This document shows, piece by piece, positions 1 to 12,436 of a stretch of DNA of 53,988 nt (position 1 is its first letter; every line of letters starts with the position of its first letter). Position numbers and translations under genes: made by a program. The notes under the pieces are model-generated. The model saw only the letters and a list, made by a program, of their open reading frames with translations, made no database searches and was not told where the DNA came from. The DNA comes from Candolleomyces eurysporus (lineage: Eukaryota; Basidiomycota; Agaricomycetes; Agaricales; Psathyrellaceae), in the NCBI GenBank assembly GCA_027579435.1, contig JANBPK010001233.1:1-53988 (forward strand). Reading direction: 5' to 3'.

Positions 1-36
1 CCGCTTGCGAGTGTCTGCGTCGTCGTGGTCGGACAT
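1..36 (-). CDS. 5' end of an unidentified minus-strand gene, cut by the window edge
   Basis: Twelve codons run leftwards off the window from an ATG at 36-34. The visible start is acidic then basic (MSDHDDADTRKR). It is head-to-head with the BAG gene at 138, leaving about 100 bases of GA-rich shared promoter. Nothing more can be said of its function; the start could also be chance. Confidence 0.4.
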   Translation of the reverse strand, partial: MSDHDDADTRKR

Positions 37-137
37 GGTCTGGGAGGAATGGGAGAGAGAGGGAGAGGGAGAGCAAGCAAGCGATCGGCAGCATCAGTGA
101 CATTTTTATCATAACGTCATCAGCCCTCCCTTGCACC

Positions 138-674
138 ATGTCAGTCACTGTGAAATGGGGCAGAGACCGTCTCGCCTTTGCGCTCCCTCCCAAGGACACC
201 CCTCTTTCCGCAATACGTCAGTCTCTCAGAGAATACACACAGCTGCACTCCTTCAAACTCGTCCACAAGGGCGCCGTCCTCAGAGATGACAACGCCCCCA
301 TCTCCCACTATCATATCGCCGCCGGCTCCGTCCTCATGCTCATCCCCACCGAGGACGCCCCCGTCGCGCCCTCTTCCCAAGAGTCCGCCCTCCTCACCAC
401 CATCCACACCGAGCTCGCAACGGTCCGCTCGTCCCTCGTTCCCGAGCTCAATCAGCTCCTCGCAGCAGGTATCTCATCACANGCGCCGGCCAAAGATTAT
501 CTTCGCCTCGGCGAACTCCTCCTCCAGTCGTTGCTCCGCCTCGATGGCCTCGCCCCAGAGAGGGACTGGGAGCAGGCCCGCAAGCAGCGCAAAGACGCCG
601 TCAAAGAGGTGCAGGCGCTCCTCGATGCCCTCGACGAGACCATCGCTGCCCGCAAGGCCGCCGGCTTGCAATGA
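138..674 (+). CDS. BAG-domain Hsp70 co-chaperone with N-terminal ubiquitin-like domain (Bag1/Snl1-type)
   Basis: Single-exon gene of 178 residues. Residues 1-72 have the spacing of a ubiquitin-like fold (VKWGRDRLAF, then FKLVHKGAVLRD and a hydrophobic end VLMLIP). Residues about 85-172 are a helical BAG domain, ending in the charged helix with RKQRKDAVKEVQALLDALD. BAG domains bind the Hsp70 ATPase domain and speed nucleotide release. No membrane segment is seen, so it is closer to animal Bag1 than to yeast Snl1, and should be cytosolic. The start is the first ATG after a GA-rich leader. One N at 482 falls in a codon (Gln or His); here the frame holds with the N counted, unlike the homopolymer Ns elsewhere. 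The length is usual for fungal BAG proteins. Confidence 0.85.
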   Translation: MSVTVKWGRDRLAFALPPKDTPLSAIRQSLREYTQLHSFKLVHKGAVLRDDNAPISHYHIAAGSVLMLIPTEDAPVAPSSQESALLTTIHTELATVRSSLVPELNQLLAAGISSXAPAKDYLRLGELLLQSLLRLDGLAPERDWEQARKQRKDAVKEVQALLDALDETIAARKAAGLQ

Positions 675-2415
675 TCTAATCGCTATCTGTAGACCCATCC
701 GCTCAATCACACAAAACGTGTTCGTGCCCTTTCATGACGTCAAGAGTACTTTCAATCCATGGAATCACATATATGGTCATCTTCGCGCTGTTGTTACTGG
801 AGTCCAGCCTCGCAATGACATTCATGATATCATTTCTTACCGTCATTGGTCTGTGGCCAACATTCTTTGCAAGCCAACATTCCTTAATAGATCACAGAAA
901 CAGCACAAGGGTCCCTGTTTCCCGTGGAGTATTAGCATGGTCCCTGCCACGTTGACTGACGCAGCCTTCAACCGGTGCAGAGATGTTATCCCCCCATCGC
1001 CTATGATGAGGCTGAGTTCTTCCGTTGTCCGAATGCACGGATCACAAAAACCCGGATCATTAATGGGACCGACGCCGAGGCCTGCTTCATGCCTCGTTGA
1101 ATGAATGTGACAAGTGGCAAAGCTAGCGCCGCCAGGCATCTAGGCCTCTTAGATAACATTCCTTTGAATCATCGATTTAATGATACAGCTTCTGGACGCC
1201 GCCATCCATTGGGTTGTATGAACGATAGAATGAACTATGATCATACAAGGGCTTTATCATATTTCTAGTTGCACTTGATCCGCGACTGTGGCACTTAATC
1301 CAAGTCCCTGCGAGACCGCGACTATGAAGGACCGGACTGGACAGATCCTATAATAGTCTCAGGAGTCCTCATTGATGGCCCTTGGTGGCACAGAATGTTG
1401 CTGGCAACATAGAGGTATAATGACGTGCACGATTTAAACTCGACGAAAGCGTCGCGTGCACCCTTCAAAGATTTACGAGATCACAAACGTATGAAGGGAT
1501 CAACTTCCGAATGTCCTAGAAGAGTTCACTCTTTGTGTGTGTCTCCACGAGCCCACCGGCAGTCGGGCAGAGGTATCAATTGTGAGCTTTGCCAAGTATT
1601 TTACCATGATGAACTCTTCCTGAACAGAACGTAAGACTCAGACTTCTCAATGAGACAAGGACCTTCTTCTCACCCATCCTGAGGTTTTGACGTACACAAG
1701 TACGAACTTTTGCTGAGATACGAATCTTTTCCTTTTTGTCCGACTGGGCGCCGCGCCCTGGTCAATCCCGACGCCCGTCAAGCGCGACGCGACACGTAGA
1801 ACGCGTTCACCGGTGGTATATCAACCCCGAATCAGCCGGAATTCCCCGTCGTTGTGCCAGCACTGTTTTCGATAGAAAGCTCTCAAAATATATGGTGTAG
1901 CACCCACCGATCAACTTGAATTTGGACTGATGAATGGTGGGCTCCTGGACAACCACGGTTTGTTGCATTTTTTCGACAGCTCGAATGGGCGAANTTTTTT
2001 TCGCCGTCGGTGCAAACGAGCTCGGATATGGGGCGCCTGACCCTTTGAGGGGAAAGCTAAGGGGTGGGTGAAGAGTGTACGCGGCCCAGGCCACTCAGCA
2101 TCGTGCGTTTGAGGGACCGCCCGTACGTTAGACTATCCATCCTGTCAAATCCGGTCATTCATGTCCCTGAATTACGCTATCCTTATTTTTGTTATATTGC
2201 GGCTGACAGCTGAATCACCTCCCTCCTTTCTTCGATGCTGGCCAACCTCTTGTAGAGGATTCTCTTTCGTCTCTTTCAACGAGTCGAGTCAGCCTTATCT
2301 GACCCTCTTCAAGTTCGCCGCTACTACACCGTCATCGACTCGGATTGACGCGTATTCAACACCGCCCCTTGGGCTGACCCAANTTTTTTTCGCCCGGCGT
2401 CTACACCTCTACTCA
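675..2415. other. Intergenic region, no gene recognised
   Basis: About 1.7 kb between the BAG gene and the O-fucosyltransferase-like gene. Open frames here are short and show no family features. Two similar tracts, at 1,990-2,006 and 2,381-2,396, have the form AA-N-T(7-8)-CGCC and are probably places where a poly-T length was uncertain. The last 250 bases hold the promoter and leader of the next gene. Confidence 0.5.
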
Positions 2416-4384
2416 ATGGCACCCTTATTTGGGCCCAGGAGGTCCATTCCTTATCTCGGCTGCTGCTTCATCGTCGTCGTCTTCTGCACATTAACTCTCT
2501 TTTCACTGTACGGCCGCGTACAGAAGCGGGTCTACGCGCATTTTGAAACTCGGCCCGACCACAATATGAACTACGAGAACCACGTTATAGACGAAGACGT
2601 AAACTCGGACAAGGGGCATGGACAGGACGCAGAGGTACCTCCCACGATTCCCCCGTATGACCCGTCCCAGTTCGTTTTGGGCAATCCGACACCTAGATTT
2701 AGAGGTGAGTAACATATGCCGTCAGTCCAGAACGCGTCCACTAATCAGCTCTTTGTCGCCTTGAAGATAATCTTAGAAACGATACATATTATATTACTTC
2801 TTGGGCTACTGCTGGATTTAGTGAGTCTCGATTCTTATCCTGTTCGAGGGGATTGAGAGTCTGATACTTGGGTTGTTGGTTGCGATAGCAAATCAATTTA
2901 TGGCTTATGTGGGTTCATGAAGTTCAGGTCGATCGTTGCACTCCTCTGACGCAATTGAAACGCAGGTTAATTTAATCTATTTGGCGACACTCAGCGACCG
3001 GATACCCATTCTACCACCGTTCGCTCCTTCCGAACATATCTGTGAGTCTCTCATCCTCCGCCCATTCCCCGAGCGCGATTCAATAGGGCATTGGACGTCA
3101 TTCTGATTTTCTCTATCCCCACCCATTCATTCATTTGAATTAGCCCGCGAAGCCGGCATCCTGCCCTTTGGCGAGATCTTCAACCTCACGGACCTCCGCG
3201 CAACCCTGCACATACCCATCCTCGAATGGAAAGACGTCAAGTCCCTCCCGACCTCGCGCTCCTTAACCCCATACGACCCCGCCGAGGGAGTCGAGGATAT
3301 TGGGTGCTGGTCCACGATGCCCGAAGCCAACCGCGAGCCCAATCGCGCAGAAAATCTCATCGCGCACCTGGGTCTCGACCCGACGTATACTAGGGTCCCC
3401 GCTCGTGTGCGGAGAGACCCGAATAACCATAACGATGACCACATTGTGTTTGCGCAGCTGGCCGCCTTGGTGTACCCGCGGCAGCCGCTCGAGCCTACCT
3501 CGAATTTCCCGATAATGATGTCGAGTCGGCATGGAAAGGACTTGCACCCGGATGAGCAGGCGGTGACTTGTATTGATAGGATGTATTATTTGACGTCCGG
3601 GGTGGAGCCGTTTGAGTGGAGGTTTTCGTGGTCGCCTGCGTGGAATAATGTGGGCAAGCATGTCAAGTTTAATAGAGACCTTGTGGAGAGGTCGGAGGGG
3701 TATTTGAGGAGGGCGTTTGGATTGGAGGAAGGGGAGGAGGTGCCTCCGGTATGTGCAGTTTTCTACTTCTTTCATTCCCTTCCAAGTCGTGTTTTCGTTT
3801 TTTTTTTTTGTTTCAAGTTATCACTATCGTTATCCTCATCTTTGTCGTGCGGCGATAGAGAAAGACAGATCCTTATTAACCGTTGCTGCCCTTTTCTAGT
3901 TTATTGCGATCCATGCCCGACATGGCGACTTTGGCATAACTTGCTCGATACCCGGACACTGCTTATCGGATCTGACAAAGTTCGTAAAGAGGGTGAAAGA
4001 GGTGGAGGAACGTCTTTTGGTGAAGAAGGGTATTGTGGTAAAGCACTACCTCGTTACATCAGGTATGTGTTTCTGTCATACTAGTGTGATCCGTCAAGTT
4101 CGCCTGCGTTCAACAAAGCTGATTGATATATTCTTTCCACCGCAGACGAGACTGATCCTAAATTCTGGGACGAAGCCTTCGATCTGGGATGGCGTTATTT
4201 CGACCATGAGAAGGACCGCACTACAGAGCGGTTCGGAGAATGGCAAACGCCGCTCGTTGATATCGTTGCACACAGTTTGGCCGCGGGATTCGTGGGGACG
4301 GATGATTCGACATTTAGTTTGGTGGGTGGACGAAGAGTGGAGGATTGGAATGATAGCACATATGAAATGGTACAGAGAAGGTAG
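2416..4384 (+). CDS. GDP-fucose protein O-fucosyltransferase-like type II membrane protein
   Basis: Seven exons: 2416-2704, 2767-2820, 2889-2908, 2966-3041, 3144-3748, 3900-4062, 4146-4384; 481 residues, all phases consistent. Residues about 12-32 are one hydrophobic anchor (CCFIVVVFCTLTLF) after a short basic N-terminus, as in Golgi/ER type II enzymes. The luminal domain opens with YYITSWATAG and later has HARHGDFG (H353-G360), the Arg-containing nucleotide-sugar signature of fungal O-fucosyltransferase-like proteins. VGTDDSTFSLVGGRR near the C-terminus is the second conserved block. In the family these enzymes transfer fucose from GDP-fucose to protein Ser/Thr; agaricomycetes carry many such proteins of unproven substrate, so the exact acceptor is unknown. 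Exon 3 is only 20 bases. The ATG at 2416 was chosen because it directly precedes the anchor; an upstream in-frame ATG at 2161 would add a leader interrupted by an N. Confidence 0.82.
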
Positions 4385-4821
4385 TAGTAATGTGTAGATA
4401 CTAGATAGTTACTAGATAGATATTCTTGGGTAAATGGTGATATGTACATGTATACACGGTCTTGACACCGACAACCCGACAAATGACATATTCGGTCGCC
4501 GGTTATGTTAGCCCTGAACAGCGTGTGACAGGACTTGGTCGAGCTCGGGAGGCGACAACTGGAATTGTCGGGTTGGTCCAGATAACAAGAGACAAAATCG
4601 ATAGGAGAATGCAATACGTCGAGGATGGTCTATAATGTCGGGGACAAAAGAGGGACGAGTGCGGAGGCAGAATGGAGAGGACGAAATTTGATTTGTAACC
4701 GTGTTCGGAAATATTTGTTTTGATAACTACAAGGTCCAAACTTGACCCAGGCCGGCTCTACTTTTCTCTCTTTCCATTTAATAGTTGCTCCGCCACGCTC
4801 CTTACCCCTCCTCTCCTTCCA

Positions 4822-5815
4822 ATGTCTCTACCGCGCGTAGATAGTCGCTCGCCGCTCCAGGCCTCTCTGCCCTTCTCTGACCGCAAACCCTCCTCATCGT
4901 TGTCCACGTCCTTCGCCCCCCAGCAGCTCCTCAGCGCGCTACACCCTCGCAAGGCCAAGTACCGCACCACCTTCGTCGGCCTCTTATTCGTCGTATTTCT
5001 CTCGACATACATCTTTCTCGCCCATGGCTCGTCGCTCTCACCAGCGCTCGCCCTCCGACGGGTCGACTCGCCGGTGGCGAACCAGCTAGACGTCGCATTG
5101 GAGTCGACTGAGAACTCGAGAGTGAACCCAGATTCGGATTCACCACCTCCCGTCGTACCGCCAGTCAGACACGATTCCTCGTCGTTCCTCAGCGGAAAGG
5201 GCCGCCATCGTCACCGACCGCCCCTCAAGCTCGATTCCGCGCAGGAGCTGGCAGCCATCTCTAGCTTCATTGCCAGCCTCCCTCAGAACGTCATCCCCCC
5301 GACAGTGGACCCGTCCAAGCCAATTGATCCCCAACTGGTGCTAGACTTTGACACTCGAAACCCAAGAGCCGCCGACGAAGTCCGGCAGCTGGTGGAAGAA
5401 TGCTGGTCCAGGAACCCAGTTTTCCTATACTCCAAGGTATGTGTCGTTAGTCCCACCCTTCCTTCCATTCGCTAGGATCAGAATCTCAAGCTTACCATTT
5501 ATTTCATTGATGGGGTGGTATGAACAGCGCTATTCGCCGTCGTCCCGAGAACTCAAGACCGTTCTCGCGAGCATGTACCTCTCTCCTGCACCTGTTATCG
5601 TTGACGTCGATATGCGTGATGATGCAGAGGTTCTCAAGCCCATCCTTGGACGCCTGACCTCTGGGTCTGACCTGCCCATCCTTCTGGTTGGTGGCAAGGT
5701 CATCGGCACGACGGAGGAGATCAAGGAGATGCACAAGGACGGACGGCTCGCGCGTGCGGTTTCAGAAGCAGGCGCGGTGGTCAATGGCGCGAAGAAGAAG
5801 AAGGGCAAGAAGTAA
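4822..5815 (+). CDS. Membrane-anchored glutaredoxin-like protein lacking the active-site cysteine
   Basis: Two exons, 4822-5436 and 5528-5815; 300 residues. Residues 1-50 are Ser/Pro-rich and basic, 51-66 form one membrane segment (FVGLLFVVFLSTYIFL), and 75-165 are a low-complexity stalk. The C-terminal 130 residues have the glutaredoxin fold: VFLYSK before the active site, a DLPILLVGGKVIG block with the expected cis-proline, and a closing helix. The layout matches yeast Grx6/Grx7 of the early secretory pathway. The active-site loop falls at the exon junction and reads Ser208-Pro-Ser-Ser, where catalytic members have CPYC, CPYS or CSYS. A thiol-transfer reaction by the usual mechanism is therefore not expected. 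The tail is Lys-rich (KKKKGKK), possibly an ER-retention-like signal. The gene follows the O-fucosyltransferase by about 440 bases, same strand. Confidence 0.8.
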
Positions 5816-6978
5816 AGGACGCCCGATCTTGGGCTCATCCGTGTTTGTCCCTCATTCATGCGTGCATGCTTCGCTTCGGCCCCTTCTTGACGTCCCCCTC
5901 TTACGCTCCGGAACGATATCGACGAAAATCTTGGATTTGGCTTTTTCATATTCCATATACTTGCTTGCCACACACGATGATAGACGATGCCTCTCGATAT
6001 TTATTTACTCAACTTACTCTGACCCCAAACATATATTCTTTTTTCCTTAGCATTCGTATGCTCAATTTATTACTTATACCTATATCAGCTTGATCTGCAT
6101 TTTGGCATTGGTCTCTTCTACGTTTCATCCTTCTTAGAGTCTAGGGGTTTTTACGTGCGGATCCGTCCACTACCTTACAAGCAACCACCGCTTTCCCCTT
6201 TCTTCTTCCACTTGATCTTACCTTACCAGTCTCCTTCCCCGGCGCCTGATAGTTCGCAGAGTCGCTTCTCGAGCTGGTTCCGCCCATCGGATTGATTCCT
6301 TCCTCTTTTTCCTTTCCCCCCTTTCCCTTGTAAATGTACACTACTTGGGACTCTTCGCGCTAGGTCTAACGCCTCCCTCCTCTGGGGCTTACGGAACTTG
6401 TTCTAATAGGAATACTCTGTACTCTTTCCGGTTCATTTCGGGCCTTTCGTGGCAGGGGGAATGGTCTCCTTGACCAACATCAACTGGCCCAGCCGACGGA
6501 CGTTCGGTTCCTGCGTGGAGCTGCCCAGTACGCCCTGGTTTTACTTCGCACAAGAGCTGCATCGGCGATGTCTCCCCTTGTTTTTCCCTTGACCATCGCC
6601 ACAATCATCCCGCCCCATCCCGATCGTCTACGTTTACAGGTACCGAGCTGCGCTCTTAGGGTCTTTTCTCCGATTCTACGGGGTTTCGTTTTGTTTTCTT
6701 GCGACATTGCGGTCTGATATTCTTGATTATACCCACATTCCTTTCCTATTCTTCAATACCCTATATTTATTGACGAGTATATACTATTATAGAGTACTAT
6801 CTAATCTACAGATATTCCTCACTTAAAAACTCCTGGGCAAAGAACCACGTACATGGCCCAGCTGAAGAACATGTCAATAAGGTTCATACCACCTTTCCAA
6901 GGAGCCAGTGAGGTAAATAGCAAGGTCGGAACTCCACAATGCTCGCGACTCCGGAAGCAGCGCACCTCTTCTTCTTTC
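5816..6978. other. Convergent intergenic region, no gene seen
   Basis: About 1.16 kb between the stop codons of the glutaredoxin-like gene (plus) and Mpe1 (minus). It is T- and C-rich on the plus strand and must contain both 3' untranslated regions. Open frames are short and without recognisable motifs. Confidence 0.5.
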
Positions 6979-8982
6979 TCACTCCCAATACCGTGCAACC
7001 TTGCCCGCATCGCCGTCTCCTCCAACTTCGAGGAAGTCCGAAGGTCTATCCCTCTTCAAGTTCCTCCTCCGATTATTCACCGGCAAGCGCTGATATGCCG
7101 ACTCGGGACCTGGCTGCTGGCTGATATACTGACTCGTCCAGCTTTGCTGTTGCTGGAACTGTTGTCCGTAGTTGTTAGCCAACGCCTGGGCTTGCTGTTG
7201 TTGCTGTTGCTGCTGCTGCTGGTATGCACTAAACGCGAGTGCCATCATTTGAGCTTCTTGTAGCTGCATCTGGAGCTGTTGGTGTTGCATCTCTGTTTGG
7301 TGTCGGACGTTGGCTGGGAGGTTGGGGTTTTGGAGCATCTTGGAAATTTGGGCGATGGATGCTTGGAGTTGCGGGATGCTGTCGACGAGAGCCTGTGAGA
7401 ACATATCGGGTTGTTGGTCAGAGTAGATATCTTGTTCTTGGTCGTCGCCTTCGCCGGTAGCGCTCTGAAAAGTTTATGAGTATTGGAGGTAGTTCCAAGT
7501 TAAGATGGGAAGGACGTACGGGGTCGATGTTTACTGAGCCTTCAGCATCTTTCCTGCTCTCCTCAATCAATTTGTCGATGTACGCCGACGTTCTTGCCCG
7601 TGCTTCCGTATCGACAATCAGCTTGTCAAGCGAGGCTATCTTCTTGCTACAATGTGGGCAGACAAAGTCTCGCTCAAGAAGGTGAGTCTGAATACATTCC
7701 TCGCAGAATGCGGTCCCGCAACATGGGGTTTTGACTGCATTTTGGAAGAGCTTATTATCAATGGGACATGCGAGGGATGGATCGGTAGGCATCTTTTCTC
7801 GGACCTCGGCCAGCGTAAGGCCCTTGGGTCGAGATATTTTTTTTCTGCCAGGATGTTCTAAATACAACAGTTAATATTGGTCTTCGTTAGTAGAATGACG
7901 GGAAACGTACGAGTCAGGTTGAGCAACGACGTAACCACCATCAGGAGTGACCATGACTCCTTGCCCAATGTCTGCACTGTTGGGGTTCTCAACGGCCTTC
8001 AACATACTCCTGGGGATACCCGTTGTTCTCTTAATTCGTGGTCGATTGTCGAACTCTCTATCATTATTCGTTGGGCAGTCCTGAATCCAATGTCCTGAAA
8101 TCACTCTGTTCAGAGCATGAACTCGTCGAAGAGGTGTGACCACAAACCTTTCTGTCCACATCGGTAGCAGACATAACTTGCCGGTAAAGGTCGATCTGAG
8201 GTGGGATGTGGCTTGCCGCCTCGAGCGAACGATGATGCCCCACGGGGTTCGCGAGTGATGTACGTTGCACTGTAATTTAAAGATAAAATGGGCAAGAAAA
8301 AAAGAATGTTCATTAGAGTCTTCGCTACTACACAAAGCCCGCTTGGGATAGACTAACTGTGACATCTTTTCCTGAGTCTCTTCCCAGTTCTGTGTCTGGG
8401 CACTGAAAATAGCGGCCATGGCTGCAGCTTCATCTTCCTTGACCACAGCGGAAGTGACTGGCGCCTGTTGGAAAGCAGTAAGTACAGACACTATCATAGA
8501 AGAGAGGATGACGCACCGCAACCGGAGCTGGTGCCTTTGTTGGCGGCTCTTCCTTTCCGTCGAATCGTTTGCTCATTGAGCCTTTATGCCAGCTCGCGTT
8601 GCCTCTGACCACCGTTTCCGAGGTCGGGACAGGACCACCTGGGGCATTCCCTAGGTATATAGGGATCCTGGTCTTAGCAGGACGGAAGACCGGCAGTCGC
8701 TTGACAAGGACAGATGTCGAGCGAGGGATAATGTGGGTATCGTCCTTGAATTCTACAACAGAAGAAAGATTGAGCTCAGTTCTGGAGTACACTCTAAGAG
8801 TGGCACCGACCTTGTTTCGTAGCTGTATCGTAGACATGGACATCAAAGTCGACACCCTTTACCAGATTATTTGCAAGGATAATCTCGCGCTTCAGATCGA
8901 ATACGGTGATACCAGTCCCGTCGAACGTTACTCGAGACTCGTCTTTCCTAGAGGCCCACTTGTAAAAGACAGAAGACGCCAT
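6979..8982 (-). CDS. mpe1: Mpe1/RBBP6-like subunit of the cleavage and polyadenylation factor
   Basis: Seven exons on the minus strand: 8811-8982, 8517-8752, 8358-8464, 8148-8269, 7911-8094, 7520-7844, 6979-7464; 543 residues. Residues 1-80 are a DWNN ubiquitin-like domain, with the conserved IPRSTSVLVKRLP block after the first intron. Residues 206-219 are a CCHC zinc knuckle (C206, C209, H214, C219). Residues 300-340 are a RING finger starting CPIDN. The C-terminal third is Gln-rich with a run of ten Gln (about 7,193-7,222). DWNN-knuckle-RING in this order is diagnostic. In yeast Mpe1 is essential for 3'-end processing of mRNA. The ATG at 8982 starts directly at the DWNN domain (MASSVFYKW). 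The splice into exon 6 at 7844 was chosen by phase; the acceptor lies just before a run of eight A and is the least certain junction. Confidence 0.9.
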
Positions 8983-9529
8983 TTGTATTGAGCTCTGGTC
9001 GTGGGGTTGACGTTCAAGTGATGCCGCGTGAGAAAACATAGCAGCCCCGCTTTCGGGCTCGGCGCTGTAACCTTCTTCCCGCGCACGTCAAAGAAGTGAC
9101 GCGCCCACATGAAGCGGCGGTCCCGACCCCACCGCCCAGCAATCTAGCCATCCCGTCGGTCTCGTTAATGAGTCAACGCGCATGTTATAAAGAGCACATT
9201 TGACGCATTACCCAGGTTAATTCCCCAATGTTCTTTCTTCCTTCCCGCTGCTTTCTTTCTACGACCTCCAACTGTGCTCCATCTTACGGATTTGCTGGTT
9301 TTGCATGTTTCTTGCCCTCTTCCTTTGCCCTTACAGCCCCCATTACCTTATTGACAGAATATACCGTGTTTCGGCTATCCATACCTTGACGAGTGCATCA
9401 ACTGAGCTCAGCAACCACAAATTTCATCAAGTTTCAACGATTTCAGCGAGTCTTCAAGGTGCCGGGCCCTAGAAGAGACAAGACCCTCAAAAAAATCTAC
9501 ATATACAGCATTACAAGAACAATCAGTAT

Positions 9530-12400
9530 CTAAGTCAAGTCTTCGTCAAGCAAGTCCGTGATTAGTGAGTGAATGAACATATCTAGCGATCCGGGAAACG
9601 AATGGAAAGCCAGTAAAATGCAAGAGAACATAACACGAAGGTGTGGTGCATAGGTTGTATCGTATGAACGCTGTGTCTGCCTCAAGCCTCCGTACCTCAA
9701 GCTGTGGACCTCTAGGAAGCCCGCCAATGCCTGGCAAGAAGACCGTGTAATGAAGCAGCGGTACGGACCGATGCTCCTCTAGGGTGTCTATTGGTGTGGA
9801 AGACCTCGCCGTGGTCTTCAATATGCAATGTCGACGAACTTCAAGAAAAAAAGCATATGCGAAGTCGAAGTTGAAGTCGAAGTCGGTTGGATTTGTGTGC
9901 TGGGAATTCATTAATTGATTTAGGCGCTTGCCTTGCAGCAAATCACATTCACAACGGCGCGTTCGAAGGTTCTGAGTCGCCGAACGAACTTGCGGAAGAG
10001 CTGAAGCCGTAACAGCAAAGAGAAAGGAGCAAGATGTCAGGGCACGCCTTCAATCTGATTATCAGTCCAGCATACTCAACGCACCAACTTGAAACCAACA
10101 CGACGAGACCTGCCGCCAAGACCGCGATTCTGACGTCCCAGGACCCTGTTGACCAGGTTGCTATTGCTATTGTACTGCTCATCTACTTCATCTTCCTCCT
10201 CTGCTGCACGCTGACGCAGGGTATGGTACGGATAGACAGCACTGAGACGCTCCAACTCCCGTCTCAAGCGTGTTTCGTCTTCAGAGCCCGGGGCGTATTC
10301 GAGTGCCGGGAAGGACGTCGTGTAAATGAACCTTGACGGTCCTTTCGTTCGCAAAAGACGTTGTGGTGGCGGTGGGGGAGGAGCTGGACAGGGAGCCATC
10401 GCCTGAAACGCAGCCTGCGTGTATTGGGTGTCTCTCATGGACATGTCGTCAGGCAAGGTTGGATATACGTAGCCAGTACTGTAGTCTTTTCCTGGCCTAG
10501 GCGAGTGGGGTAAGGCTGCCACCGACTAGTCGGCAGAGCAGCAGGAATGGTGGCTCTTGCACTGCTAGAGTGAATTAAGGAAAACCCGAGATATACTGCG
10601 AATATCTAGGTGACCAAACACAGGAAGACAACCCTACGAATCGCAGGGAGGTTGGCCGATCCGTCAACAATCGGCCAAAAACCTCAAAATATTAATATTT
10701 CGCCGGCGGTCCATCAGGATCGAAGGCTTACCTGTCAATGTTTTATTGCTTCCCGACCAGGAGGAGGATATTCCACGGTCCAGGATGGGAAGACGGAACG
10801 CAAACCACGGTCAACTGCCGTAATTAGCAGGATAACCCAAGGCGTGGAGAGTGTGAGGACAAGCTTGAACAGGCATATGTCGAGGTAATTGCCGTTCTTC
10901 CTCGCAGCAATCGTCGGCGACGACAAGAGGACTGCTGGGGCCACGATGCGTGGGTGAGTGCCTACATTTCATTCTTTGGAACGTTACTGTGTCTCTTTCA
11001 TCGCCCACGAAACTCGGGGGAAGGTCGGAGTCGTAGATTTTCTCAACCCGCGAAGATCCAGGAGACCAGTCAAAGCAGGAATACTGGAGAAGATGGCAAG
11101 GGATCGGATTTGTAGAACAACAGGAGCGCCTATGGAGAGAAGTGGGCCAGCAGGGATGGCAGGTATGTGCCAGTATCCGTTCTCCTTTTCCTTATTCATT
11201 CCACCCATAGTCCACAGGACACCATACACCACGAAGAGTATGGATGTCCCAACTTTCCTTCCAAACACCGCTGCAACGCGGGTTCTCCGACCCAACCCTC
11301 GCCTCTGGATCAAACAGCACGTCCACGCTCCTCCCGACTCGAACTGCCCGGGTCATTCACTTCCGACAATGTGCCAGAAACCCGCGACTGTGATGAAGGA
11401 CCCATGAAGTAACGGCCAGTTGTAGCAGAACAAACTGATTCCACCAAGGAACCTCCATCCCAATCCCTGGCAACTTTGTTCCCCTCTCAAAGCCATAGCC
11501 TCGCTCCGTCCCGACACGGAACCATCCCACTGCCGTCGACACGAAGAACTGGGGATAATTTGCCTGCCATTTCTCCACAGAAGCTCTGTATGACGGTACA
11601 CGCTGAACCACCGTCGACTTCGTCCCTCGGTAGTGGGCGCTTGTTTTGTGGCTGGTATATTCTCTGGGCAACATCATCCGGCTGCTGTTGCTCTTCGAAG
11701 CAGGTCCATGACCACTTCACCCCGTGGCGGGTACCTGTCTCCATTTCGATGCAGAGTCCGCCCAATCCTGGTAGCGGTGAAATTATCTTCTTGGTTGATG
11801 ACACATTCTCGATGATTTCGTTGGACGAAGGGTTTCTCTGGTCTTCGACGGCGGCCCATCTGGGCGAGGCTATTCGGCATATGGGGTTGCACGATGGAGT
11901 AGCCGCGATCCACAACGGCGAGCCCGCGTAGGGTCTACACCGTCCCATCCAGCGGTGCTTGACACTCCGTCCGCTTTTCCGTTTCGGCGCTGTTGAAGAC
12001 CTTTGCGCCGTACTGATAGATCCGCAGGAAGGAGGTGGTCCAGAGCCGCTCTCTGCAGATCCTGATCGATGCCTGAAAAGGGAAGCCTGGCACTAAGAGG
12101 CTGAAACCAGTTGCCCACTAGGAGCAGCGATGGTGGCTTCCTACTGCGGAGTGGTTGGTTCAGGATAATTCCCTTGACGCCTTCGATGCACTGAGCCGGG
12201 AAGCTTAGGCATGATGATTGACTTGCGTTGACATCCTCGAATCCCGTGCCCCGTCATGTTATCTGGGTTGAGTGTAGGTGCAGCGGGGCACTCGACAAAG
12301 TCCAGGGGAACTCTGTGTGGAAGCCCGCAACTGCGCGCGCGTCGGTTCGGGGGGCCAGATCCCAGAATGGCTGTAATGGCCGAGGAGTGAACGGCGTGAA
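9530..12400 (-). pseudogene. Degraded coding-like sequence, possible former membrane-protein gene (copy 1)
   Basis: On the minus strand several frames carry hydrophobic stretches: around 11,385-11,480 (ISLFCYNWPLLHGSFITVAGF), around 11,205-11,260 (TSILFVVYGVLWTMGG), around 10,830-10,870 (LVLTLSTPWVILLI). Near 10,080-10,500 there is a Pro-rich then charged segment (CPAPPPPPPQR; RQRAAEEEDE). The order resembles exons of one multi-pass membrane protein. However, frames change between segments without good splice signals, and copy 2 differs from copy 1 by indels that are not multiples of three (for example four bases missing near 10,500-10,535). I do not recognise a family. It may be a pseudogene, or non-coding sequence with chance hydrophobic frames. 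Confidence 0.25.
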
Positions 12401-12436
12401 CCAAGGAGGCTCGCAGAACCTCATCCCACCTGAAAC

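Noticed and set aside
178..1104. 308-codon plus-strand frame overlapping the BAG gene
   Set aside because: Ser/Pro-rich shadow of the GC-rich BAG coding sequence in another frame; no family features.
7190..7225. CAG/TTG-rich microsatellite as a separate repeat feature
   Set aside because: It is the poly-glutamine tract within the last exon of Mpe1.
9230..9390. 53-codon ORF after a TATA-like box, present in both duplication copies
   Set aside because: Most differences between copies change amino acids and copy 2 lacks the ATG, so there is no sign of coding constraint.
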